Below, piece by piece: positions 27,368 through 36,602 of a stretch of 64,000 nucleotides of DNA. Source of the stretch: Microvelia longipes (Eukaryota > Arthropoda > Insecta > Hemiptera > Veliidae); contig JACMZG010001863.1 in NCBI GenBank assembly GCA_018340805.1, positions 57,604,091 through 57,668,090 on the forward strand. Reading direction: 5' to 3'. Under the pieces are notes generated by a model. It was not told the origin of the DNA, made no database searches, and worked only from the letters and a program-made list of their open reading frames with translations. The position numbers and the translations under genes are program-made. The number at the start of each line of letters is the position of its first letter. Position 1 is the first letter of the stretch.

Positions 27368-28077
27368 ATAATTCTGGCGCGGTGGTCCGCATGTCGGGCG
27401 AATTTCCTTTGGATGCGTGTTTCCGTGCTTTTTACATTATATAAGTTTTCAACTACTAAATAAATAATTCCGGCGCGGTGGTCCGCTGTCGGGCGAATTT
27501 CATTTATTATGCGTGTTTCCGTGCTAAACAACCCATTTTTTGCTTATGCAAGAACCATGCCCATTGCGTGGTTCCGGTTCATGCTTTAGAACCTAAGCAG
27601 TTACTCAATTGTCAAGCACTGCTCGTAACTCATTTTGTCTGTATTTTCCAAAGGAAATGCGCATAATCATCCAGTTATTAAAACTATGCCTCTAAAATTA
27701 GAAGTACGCACTATTATTTGCACTAGTTTAAAGATTAGTTACTTATCTTTAAGCTTAGTCAGTTATCTTTAAAGGTTTTAGCGCATTTCCTTTGAAAAAT
27801 ACAGACAAAATGAGTTACGAGCAGTGCTTGACAATTGAGTAACTGCTTAGGTTCTAAAGCATGAACCGGAACCACGCAATGGGCATGGTTCTTGCGTAAG
27901 CAAAAAATGGGTTGTTTAGCACGGCAACACGCATAATAAATGAAATTCGCCCGACAGCGGACCACCGCGCCGGAATTATTTATTTAGTAGTTGAAAACTT
28001 ATATAATGTAAAAAGCACGGAAACACGCATCCAAAGGAAATTCGCCCGACATGCGGACCACCGCGCCAGAATTATTT
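27368..28077. mobile_element. Foldback element, about 300-bp arms
   Basis: Left arm 27,368-27,665 and right arm about 27,776-28,077 are almost perfect complements separated by about 110 bp. Within each arm the words GGCGCGGTGGTCCGC and TCGGGCGAATTTC occur twice, about 105 bp apart, so the arm is itself a tandem of two head segments. Near-identical frames on both strands (27,478-27,666 plus, 27,759-27,965 minus) are simply the two arms. Related words occur near 62,771 and 63,765. Confidence 0.9.
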
Positions 28078-28124
28078 CTAGTTGTAAACTTATATTAAGG
28101 AAAAAAACGATAAAAAATTACCGT

Positions 28125-28680
28125 CCCTTCCAGGATTTGAACCCAGGTACCCTGAGTTTGAGTGGTCGTATTGACTCCGGACCACTGGTATTCAACTCAG
28201 AGGCCCAAAAAACATAGAAAACGACACCCTACTCGAAATTTAATTTTAAACGACCGTAATTTTGGTTTTCTATAATTTTTGTGGTTTTTTCGACTTTTTG
28301 GTAACTTAAAGTGGTTGTATCGACTTCGGACCGGTTTCATTCGATTTCGCGCCCAAAATTACATAGAAAACGACACCCTACTCGAAATTTATTTTTTTTA
28401 TCGACCTAAATTTTGGTTTTCGGTCATTTACAATGGTTTTTTCGATTTTTAGGTCACTTAGAGTGGTCGTATTGACTTCGGACCGGTTTTATTCGATTCA
28501 GCGCCAAAAATTACATAGAAAACGACACCCTACTCGAAATTTATTTTTTTTATCGACCTAAATTTTGGTTTTCGGTCATTTACAATGGTTTTTTCGATTT
28601 TTAGGTCATTTAGAGTGGTCGTATCGACTTCGGACCGGTTTCATTCGATTTAGCGTCTCAAAAAACATAAATATTGACCT
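28125..28680. repeat. ~150-bp satellite, about 3.6 copies
   Basis: The marker CGACACCCTACTCGAAATTT appears near 28,222, 28,371 and 28,523, giving spacings of 149 and 152 bp. Each unit also carries GACTTCGGACCGGTTT and TTTTGGTTTTC. The first unit starts with a B-box-like complement, TTTGAACCCAGG, hinting that the satellite grew from a tRNA-derived SINE on the minus strand. Confidence 0.9.
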
Positions 28681-28884
28681 TTTTCGCGGCAAAATATATT
28701 AACCCTGAATTTTGCCAATTTTTTTAAAATTTCGCTGACTCAGCAAACCGGGTTGATGACGTCACAAAAACCTGGTTTTCAATTGGGTTCGTGTCCTTCC
28801 AAAGGTTGATTTTTGTACCATGTTTGGTTAAAAAATATTAATCCGTTCGAAAGATAGAGTGTTTACAAGAAAGTGTCTAGAAAT

Positions 28885-28898
28885 ACATATATAATATA

Positions 28899-28981
<83 letters not shown>

Positions 28982-28993
28982 GTACATATATAC

Positions 28994-29081
<88 letters not shown>

Positions 29082-29087
29082 TATATA
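28885..29087. repeat. (AT)n microsatellite, 200 bp
   Basis: Longest AT tract in the window, with TGTACATATATACATA interruptions near 28,980. Encoded YI repeats are not a gene. Confidence 0.95.
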
Positions 29088-29135
29088 GTCTCGCGAAAAT
29101 TTTTTTTTTCGTCATAAGGGACCTCTGAAACGGAT

Positions 29136-29230
29136 TTGTGTCGTGGTCCGAGGTTCGAATTCCGCCATGACGCCTATCCCATTAGGCGAATTTCCAAAGG
29201 AAATTCGCTAATAAGCTTGCTGATACACCT
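29136..29230 (+). repeat. B-box-bearing fragment
   Basis: GTCGTGGTCCGAGG, then GGTTCGAATTCCGCC, a good B-box match, and a dyad GCGAATTTCC / GGAAATTCGC. Probably a decayed tRNA-derived repeat related to the foldback at 27.4 kb. The 76-aa frame here is not supported. Confidence 0.4.
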
Positions 29231-29465
29231 GAATTCATCAATTCTAATCCATTGTACGGACAGGTTAAAGGTGTGGGAAAAATTACCGGAATTCAACGAC
29301 ATTGGTAACAAATTATCCAGGATATGTCACACTATCAGAAATTATCCACATAATGCTCCAATTTAACTTTTTAAAGTTAAACCAGAAATACACATTTTGG
29401 TAATCAGATCACCATAATTATATGCCAAATAATTACAAAAAAATAATTAGGTATTTAAACTCCCA

Positions 29466-29720
29466 GTGGTAGGAGTCACCCTTGGTGTAGTGGTTAAGGT
29501 ACGCGGACAATACACAGAATGAATGGACTTTAAACTTCCTAATTTATTTAGTCATAGGTTCAATCCCAGCACGAGCCTCTGGGATTCTTATGAGAGGGAT
29601 AAAAATTCTGCGTACCACGTCCTTCAGAAGGGACGTAAAGCCGGTGGTCTCGAGCCTGTGCGTTGACAGGTACTCGCTAAAGATCCCTTACCCTAAATGA
29701 AACTGGGTATAGGCAAAATT
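29466..29720 (+). mobile_element. tRNA-derived SINE, third type
   Basis: The A-box-like TTGGTGTAGTGGTTAAGG and the B-box-like AGGTTCAATCCCAGC bracket an enlarged middle of about 75 bp. The body contains CTTCAGAAGGGACGTAAAGC and CGGTGGTCTCGAGCC, of the type found at the 3' side of many SINE families, and ends near CTGGGTATAGGC. Confidence 0.7.
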
Positions 29721-29749
29721 TAGGACCCTCATTGTAGATTCATTATAAT

Positions 29750-30060
29750 ACTATAGTGTGTCTGCCTTGTAGTTTAAAGTGTATGGAGGTTTGGTTTAAC
29801 AGTGAGGGCACGTGTTGTTCCCAGTTTTCACTAGACTATAAGAGTCAGTGAAAATATGTATGATTGCTTGAATAAAGCATGAGAGGAACCATAGAAATTC
29901 ACGGCTCTTCTGTCTACATTAGATGAAATATACCTACTCTTGAAATTAAAAGGAGTAAAACACTTTCTTAGGGAGCTGGGTAAAAAGGGCCCAACAGCGA
30001 GGCCTACTTGCCTGGTAGTAACTACCACTCCCCCCCCCACCCCATATTACTACTACTAGT
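29750..30060 (+). repeat. Dispersed repeat D, copy 1
   Basis: Shares GAGGGCACGTGTTGTT, CGGCTCTTCTGT and AAAAAGGGCCCAAC in order with 44,900-45,110. No open frame of note. A C run follows near 30,031. Confidence 0.55.
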
Positions 30061-30399
30061 GGGGGTAGATACTAATTTTTTCTACTAATCTATATCTAGT
30101 TTTATCTACTTTATCTATTCTATTTATTTCTTGATAAATATAATTATTTAGATATAGAAATAGGCTTGGCAACTTGACGCATTATTTTAGAGAGTAGGTT
30201 TATTAACTGTATTTATATAGCAAATGTTGTATGCATATAAATGTATATCCTAATGTATCACAGATTTCTATTTTTAGCGAATTTTCATAATGAAAATGAC
30301 GCTTATGAGGTTGTTCGGATGACGGAAGTTGAGGGTGGGAGTGAGTGGAATCGGTTCCTATTGGCTTCCTGATAACAAAAATATATGTCCGAAAAAAGT

Positions 30400-30412
30400 T
30401 TATATATATATG

Positions 30413-30484
<72 letters not shown>
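30400..30484. repeat. (AT)n microsatellite
   Basis: AT run following an AAAAAAGTTTAT junction. No gene. Confidence 0.95.
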
Positions 30485-30491
<7 letters not shown>

Positions 30492-30611
30492 AGAGTTTCT
30501 ACCTTACAGTATTAATAAAATCTATTAATATAGATCTATCTATAATTAATAGTATTAATAAATACTATTAATAATAGAGTATTAATAAAATTAGTAAAAT
30601 CAAGTTTGTGA

Positions 30612-30860
30612 GAAAGCCTCTCAGGCCCGCGAAGCGGCCTGTGTGGAGAGGCTGTGAAAATTCGCTAGATACATGGCAAAATGCCATGTAACAAGAACAA
30701 TAATGAAACAACACATAATACAAAACAACAACAATGTGGCCGCAAAGCGGCCACAGGGAGGCCCCCGGGCCGCCGGCTGACGCCTCTGAGCGAACGAGGC
30801 GCGAAGCGCCGAAGCCGCGCAGCGGCTACGGGCCGAAGGCCCGTATTTTATTTTATAAAA
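30612..30860. repeat. GC-rich hairpin island
   Basis: At least six perfect stem-loops in 240 bp. TACATGGC/GCCATGTA is at 30,670-30,690; GTGGCCGC AAA GCGGCCAC at 30,736-30,754; GCCTC/GAGGC at 30,782-30,800; GGCGC GAA GCGCC at 30,798-30,810; AGCCGC GCA GCGGCT at 30,813-30,827; ACGGGCC GAA GGCCCGT at 30,828-30,844. AGCCTCTC/GAGAGGCT encloses another GAA-loop stem at 30,615-30,653. Composition is sharply GC-rich against the surroundings. Opposing 105-aa and 64-aa frames are by-products of the palindromes. Confidence 0.85.
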
Positions 30861-30939
30861 TTTAATGAAAAATGAAGAATTATTATTATTATAGCGATAG
30901 CTCCTGTACGGTACGAAGCTGTATCTGAAATGAGCCACT

Positions 30940-31480
30940 CTGTATATCTACATATAATTAGGTAGTTTATTTGTGTCATAGAATATTATTTTTATAATAT
31001 TCTATGATCCCTTGTATCAATGACGACCCTATAGTATACTACAATCAAATCCAATATTATAAGCTAATACATAATATTAGCTTATATAAATACTTATATT
31101 ACAATATATCTTAATATATGTATCTATTTTTAAATTACAAATACACATATACATCACCAGAGCTGGTGCTCAGGTGATGTGCTTTAATACTAAAATGCAG
31201 GTTGTTCTGTTATTCAAACATTACAAATTTATACAAAATTAAGTTATGTAAAGATAAAGCTCGAGACTGAGCCCTCGCTCTAGGTGTAAAGGTACATCTT
31301 CTGAGGGCTTTTGCCAAATTTAAAAAAAATATAATCCTTAAATTTTGTTCATTTTAAGACATTATATATATATACTAATATAATATGTTATATTATTATA
31401 TATAATAAATAAAATATACGTTAAATTAATTTTAACGTATTTAAATTAATAAATCTAAAACATGAACCTATAATAGTTAT
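30940..31480. repeat. AT-rich palindrome cluster with one GC hairpin
   Basis: Serial dyads: AGAATATT/AATATTCT (about 30,980-31,003), TAAGCTAAT/ATTAGCTTA (about 31,060) and TACGTTAAA/TTTAACGTA (about 31,418-31,440). At 31,151-31,180 is a 30-nt hairpin, ACATCACC, A, GAGC, TGGT, GCTC, A, GGTGATGT, with opposing A bulges. Continues the structural style of the preceding island. Confidence 0.7.
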
Positions 31481-31489
31481 TTATCCACC

Positions 31490-32225
31490 TAGTGAATAAT
31501 GACCCCCATTATAACCCTGGTCACTGTTATGATTCTTAAGGCTGAAAGCCGAAGGAATCATTATTTATAAATCCTTTTAATTTATTAGGAATTAAATTTA
31601 TAAATCTCCAGAAGGAAAAACAATATATGAAACAAAAAACTGTATTTGTTTATATGTATATAGAATCAGTGAAACATAATTATACTATTTTATGCAAAAT
31701 TAACAAAAATACATTGTATAATATACAACATAACCACATACATACATAACAAACAAATATCATAATAAACAAAAATATATAAATACCTAAATGCTCTATT
31801 AACCGTATTTGCTTCGTCATCTATACAAGACGGTTGAGGATTATCGAGGATATCGGGAAACAATTCATCTATGTCGTTTACTATCATTTCATTATCACTT
31901 TCCATCGTAAACAACCGCACTAAATCCTTTTATGATAAATATAACAGGAATATTACTTGAAAGATAAGAAAAAACTTAGTAAAAAAGTAGGTAATTATCG
32001 ACAAAACAGATTTGATAAAGAAATTATTTGTTTACAGACAGCTGGGATTTAATGAATCAGTGCTGCCAACATAACTTTGTTTACTCAAAATTCTTTACAT
32101 AGATTTTTGAATCTGTAATTTTAACTACTCAACAATTAAGTTGGCTAAGCTGGATTATAACCCGGCGGGAAATAATAAATTATTATTTCCCTTCGGATAT
32201 AATGACGGTCATTATTACATAAAAA
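31490..32225. mobile_element. Possible TIR-bounded unit
   Basis: AATAATGACC-CATTATAACC at the left (31,494-31,520) recurs inverted at 32,165-32,225 as GGATTATAACCCGG and ATAATGACGGTCATTATTAC. Both ends also carry hairpins: GATTC-GGCT-GAA-AGCC-GAATC at about 31,531-31,560 and GGGAAATAAT/ATTATTTCCC at about 32,170. About 735 bp lie between, including a candidate coding exon on the minus strand. Not a clean pair of TIRs, so tentative. Confidence 0.35.
31787..31905 (-). CDS. Candidate first coding exon, unknown protein
   Basis: I do not recognise this protein. From an ATG at 31,905 the frame begins MESDNEMIVNDIDELFPDIL and is acidic, then runs to a good splice donor, TTTAG followed by GTATTTATAT, at 31,787/31,786 (39 codons plus two bases). 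Beyond the donor the frame turns into low-complexity YIFVYY residues, as expected for intron. Codon composition is less AT-biased than the flanks. Acidic N-termini like this occur in several DNA-transposase families, but no catalytic domain is seen, and I find no acceptor or second exon. A chance frame is possible. Confidence 0.3.
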
Positions 32226-33399
32226 CAAGCCCCGAAATGTTTTGATTATTACCCTTCTGGAGATAAAACATTTTTATAACGTTTCAGGAGGATTAAAATC
32301 ACAAGTCCATAGTAGGCGGTGCCTTAGTGTTGTTGATCCAGTGTACAGTTACATCGATAAATCACGAAGGCTGTAGATTTTGTGCGTTCCTTATAGATAT
32401 GTGGTTGATTATGTGCCCAGGAACACTTAAAGCTGCTTATTGATAACGTCATTTGTGATGCATCAAGTATTCGTATATGTTTTAAATGATTCCATTATTT
32501 TGTTCTTTATGTCTCGGAAGCAAACAAATAACGCCTTGTCCTACATTTTAAGAAAAAAACAAACTGTGTTAGAGAACTAACATCAAACTATTTCAAGGGT
32601 TTAAACTAAAGATGGGCTACTATTGGTCTCTATAAGTGTTAGTATGGGTTTGTGTAAGTGGTTCCCCTCTACCGACTACTTACAGAAAGAAAAACAACCA
32701 GACAAGTCTTGTTAGGAAACTGAAGAAACACTGACGTTTCCCTAAGTCTCAGGTAAAGAAAATAAACCTATTTCTTTCAAAACGAATTTTCTTCTTTTTC
32801 TTTCGTAATGCAGACAAAGTTTTTTTGTTCTGTTTTCCTCTTGTCGAAGAAGTTCGTCAAAGTGAACTTAACTATTTAAAGCATTTGTGAGACCTGAAAA
32901 GAGCTGAAAAATAAGCAATGTTTTTTCAAACTGAACTAGAATTAATACCTTAGGAAGAAAAAATATCCTAACCTTAGGAGTGTCCTACTAATACAGGAGA
33001 AAAATATGTAGGTATATTTTTGCTCAGTGAGACCTCTACATTTAGAGAAGTATTTTTGAGCATTTTGGGAATAACGGCATTTGTGGATTACAAAAAGGTG
33101 CTGAAACACAGCCCTAATGTTTAGTTAGGTAGAAGGTATACGTGTATTTTAGAGATTGGAATTTTGTGAATGATCTGATGCATTGCTCAAGATGTTTCCT
33201 ACCGTAGAAGCGAAACATGGGATTCATCATCTACATCCATCGGAAGACCTAAATCTTAATGGTAATGATTGAGAAAGATTACAGACATTTTTATGTGATT
33301 GGTGCCAAATATGACACCTACATTAAACAAGTATTGTTCGTCTATTAACCCTAGGTGGCAATGTCCATCCGACTGGGTATGGACATAGTTTAACTATGT
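32226..33399. other. AT-rich non-coding stretch
   Basis: No gene or repeat recognised. Confidence 0.5.
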
Positions 33400-33535
33400 C
33401 CATCCTCACAATTTCAAATTAGCTTCACACGTCATCAGAATACGATAGATGACATACACATATAGACACACACACTGATACAGACCGACAACTTGATAAA
33501 AATATCTGAAACGGATAATTCAGTTTTCTATAACA
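33400..33535 (-). repeat. Dispersed repeat family B fragment
   Basis: Reversed GT-tract portion: CACACGTCATCAG, ACACACACACTGATAC and AATATCTGAAACGGATAAT. It abuts the following palindrome. Confidence 0.55.
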
Positions 33536-33607
33536 TATTTTTGTACACTTGAGTTTAAAAAAATATATATTTAATTGTCAAACCACAATACATAAAAAAG
33601 AAAAACT

Positions 33608-33641
33608 GACCGGTTTCGACTATTACTTAGTCATCTTCAGA
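33608..33641 (-). ncRNA. Hammerhead-like motif, left arm
   Basis: Minus-strand order: CTGAAGA, stem II GACTA/TAGTC, GAAA, CCGG, TC. CTGAAGA fits the CUGANGA core. Stem I is not convincing: the best outer pairing is AAACTG with CAGTTT, which would use core bases. Confidence 0.4.
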
Positions 33642-33656
33642 GTACTTTTTATAAAC

Positions 33657-33689
33657 TGAAGATGACTAAGTAATAGTCGAAACCGGTCA
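33657..33689 (+). ncRNA. Hammerhead-like motif, right arm
   Basis: Mirror copy of the left-arm motif on the plus strand, with GAAA at 33,680-33,683 and the palindrome ACCGGT following. It shares the architecture of the 12.4-kb motif with a different stem II sequence, which suggests conservation of structure rather than of sequence. Confidence 0.45.
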
Positions 33690-33752
33690 GTTTTTCTTTT
33701 TTATGTATTGTGGTTTGACAATTAAATATATATTTTTTTAAACTCAAGTGTA

Positions 33753-34629
33753 TTAAATATTAACCATGTTTAACATATACCACAAAATCTCTGTCAAAAC
33801 AACTAATGACATATTTTTGTAATAGAAGTATCGTTCAAATGAGGAAAAGTAAGAATCCCTTGAAAATAAAGATGCTCTACAGTTATTATCATTAAGCTAC
33901 TTCAATTATTCAGCCAAAGACTGTTTAATGCAGAGACAGCTAAATCTAAACAAGCTACAATAAAACCGAGACTATTCTCGGGAAATAGCTTAGTTTCTAA
34001 AACAGTTAAAGGATGACAAGAAAACAATTTAATTGTATGACGTTAACGCTAAATTATTGTCAGATGTACACAAACTTTACTGTAAAATTGGTGTGATTCA
34101 AACAAGTGCCACACCAATGAATCTAGGGGCACGGTAGTGCCTTCACCAAGTCCAGTGGTCATTGGCATAACGCATACCATCCTTAGTAGAAGCATATAAA
34201 GGCTATTATTTTTATCTTAAAGTTATATTTTAGATCATTATAAAATGTTAAATTAGATTCAGCTAAAACTTTATGATGTTTGACTTTTCTTATAAAATAT
34301 AATTTTATAATAATCCTTTCTCAACACTATCCGGATTCTACCTAAAAACTATATTCCAACCCAACTACAGATCATATTAATGTCATCATTAATATGTAAA
34401 ATACATTCTACACAAGTAGCATCATGAACAAAACCAGAGTAATATCTATGTTTAGGTTATTTATAAATTAATTAAAATAGTTACATGTAAATTAGTGTTA
34501 TGAGATAAAAATAAACAAATTGCGTAGAATTTTTTGTGAATAATTTTAACTCGACTTTTCAAATTTTCGATTAAACCTCATATTGTAAATTATCACTTTG
34601 GTAAATTTAATTATAGGTTAAGACGATCC
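33753..34629. other. AT-rich non-coding stretch
   Basis: Short dyads such as ATTAATGTCATCATTAAT near 34,376. No gene. Confidence 0.5.
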
Positions 34630-34745
34630 AATACTGGTTATATTCAGGCAGCACAATTAAACATAGAGTCTAATTTTTGTGCTGATTTCAACAGACACCC
34701 TACACACATACAAACAGACAAGCAGGTAATTTTAAAAAATCTCGA
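34630..34745 (-). repeat. Dispersed repeat family B fragment
   Basis: GGCAGCACAATTAAACATAG, TTTTGTGCTGATTTCAAC, ACACACATACAAACAG: the reversed GT-tract part. Confidence 0.5.
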
Positions 34746-34782
34746 TTTCAGACATTAAAAGATAATACACAATACTTTGACT

Positions 34783-35125
34783 AATTACCTTCAGTAGTGG
34801 GTCACGAAAAGTAAACATTAGAAACATTACCTTCAGTAGTGGGGGACGAAAAGTAAATATTAGAAACATCCCCTTCAGTAGTGGGTGACGAAAAGTAAAC
34901 ATTAGAAACATTACCTTCAGTAGTGGGTGACGAAAAGTAAATATTAGAAACATCCCCTTCAGTAGTGGGTGACGAAAAGTAAACATTAGAAACATTACCT
35001 TCAGTAGTGGGTCACGAAAAGTAAACATTAGAAACATTATCTTCAGTAGTGGGTCACGAAAAGTAAACATTACAAACATTACCTAAAATAGTTAGTAACT
35101 AAAAGTAAACATTAGGAACATGCCA
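34783..35125. repeat. 42-bp minisatellite with alternating variants
   Basis: About eight copies of a 42-bp unit containing CCTTCAGTAGTGGGTCACGA and AAAGTAAACATTAGAAACAT. ATTACC and ATCCCC variants alternate, giving an 84-bp higher-order period in the middle. The 115-aa minus-strand frame (MFLMFTFRDPLLKV words) is simply the in-frame 14-residue repeat. Confidence 0.95.
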
Positions 35126-36421
35126 AGAAAATATGATTTAATGAAGTGCATAATTATTTATTTTACTTTCCAACCAAGATTTCTTTCTACTTTTCTTTTG
35201 AAATAAAAGAAGGTGGCAAAATTTTCATTTAAAATTATCTTTAACCGTTTTATTTGTATTTACAGTTATTTCATTTAACCTTTCGGTCTTTTTACCGAAA
35301 TTCTAATTCTCAATCTTTTTCCCCGAAGACAAAAAAGCAAAATAGTGAAAAAGCAACACTTTGCCTTTATTGTTTTTTCTGTTTTTTGCGTCCCCTGAAA
35401 GGAAAATTTGTTTAAAACCCTTTCTCTGTGAAAAAAGCCCAGCGAATGAAAACCAAGCCGAGTTTTCTTTTTAAGATATATAATGGAGAAAATAGACTTT
35501 GCAGATGCTACACTTAACTGTATTGGCTCTTTTTTCCTTTTATTCTTTTTTCTAAAGTTTATTTTTCAAAAAAAGAATAGTCTTTGATTTTTGGTGCTAT
35601 GTTTCCGCGCTTATTAATTTGATTAAAACTGCTTTTAATTTTCATTAATTATGCAAACTATTGACAGACTTCCCTTATACAAACTTTTTACATTTTACCA
35701 AATATATCGATCCACCTTAAAATGTTACAAGCAAAACGCTTATTACATTCCTAAGTGACTCTTGTACGAGTACAATTATATTGTGTAAAATAGTCAAGAT
35801 TCGCAAAACCTTGGTGGTATAAAATAATATTTATATTATTTTATTAGCTCATTATATATTTTATTAGGCTTAGGCTCATATTTTATATGCTGGTCTTTAT
35901 ACTTTTAGAAACGAGGACTAGGTTTGAATTAGATGGAAGAGGATCTAAATGAGTTTTTATAGTTACATAACCTGATTTAATTTGAATGAAGGTTTCGGAA
36001 GTTTCGTGGAGAGACTTTTATTTTGTATGAAGCTGATCGTGACCCCAACACTGTTGAAACCTGTTGTAAATACACTTCAAACACAAAAACGACCTTGGTG
36101 CTTTTGGCTGCTACGTAGCCAATAATATTATTTAATTTTTTATTTAACCCATATAGCAGTATCTTTTATTTCAGGCCCATCAAACAAACTTTTAGTACTT
36201 GATCTTTTACAAAGTTTTACTCTCTAGCATTATTACACTGGGAGCTACGATGATAACATGCACACATGCAGTTAAGACACCTTTGTTGTAACCAGTTTGG
36301 TGGTCTTGAAAACCTGTAAAATGGATGGTTCAGATGAAATACATGTATTGGATTTTAAATTCAAAAACAAATACTTCTTTTGTAATAAGTGTACAAAGTT
36401 TCATTGAAATACGAATATCCA
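35126..36421. other. AT-rich non-coding stretch
   Basis: No gene or structured repeat recognised. Confidence 0.5.
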
Positions 36422-36602
36422 TCTATAATACGACACACAGCTAAAATCAGTCGACAGCGTGGGAAAATAATGCGAGGGAGCCAATGAGGTTATTCCTGAA
36501 CGTTAGACACGCCCTCAAATTCAAATCAGGCCAACCTTATTGGTTCCTCAACACTATTTTCCCGCGCTGTCAACTGATTTTAACCGTGTGTTTTACTATA
36601 GG
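36422..36602. mobile_element. MITE family C, copy 1
   Basis: Terminal inverted repeats with cores GCTAAAATCAGTCGACAGCG and CGCTGTCAACTGATTTTAAC. Pairing continues inwards (GGAGCCAATGAGGTT / AACCTTATTGGTTCC), so the element is a near-complete foldback of about 180 bp. A second copy lies at 59.28 kb and a solo end near 4.0 kb. Confidence 0.85.

Larger units (their letters stand above)
33544..33752. repeat. Perfect palindrome, 97-bp arms
   Basis: Arms 33,544-33,641 and 33,657-33,752 appear fully complementary, with a 15-bp loop (AGTACTTTTTATAAA). Outer ends are TACACTTGAGTTT and AAACTCAAGTGTA. Each arm carries a hammerhead-like core. Perfect arms imply a recent event, conversion, or an assembly or template-switch artefact. 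Confidence 0.95.

Noticed and set aside
28125..28200. Possible tRNA gene (reverse B box TTTGAACCCAGG)
   Set aside because: No matching A box, anticodon arm or acceptor stem; sits at the start of a satellite.
27478..28217. Near-identical frames on both strands and a 101-aa frame
   Set aside because: They are the two arms of a foldback element and its flank, not duplicated genes.
30621..30938. 105-aa minus and 64-aa plus frames, arginine/alanine-rich
   Set aside because: By-products of GC-rich palindromes; composition follows the hairpins.
34732..35079. 115-aa repeat protein on the minus strand
   Set aside because: Direct translation of the 42-bp minisatellite.
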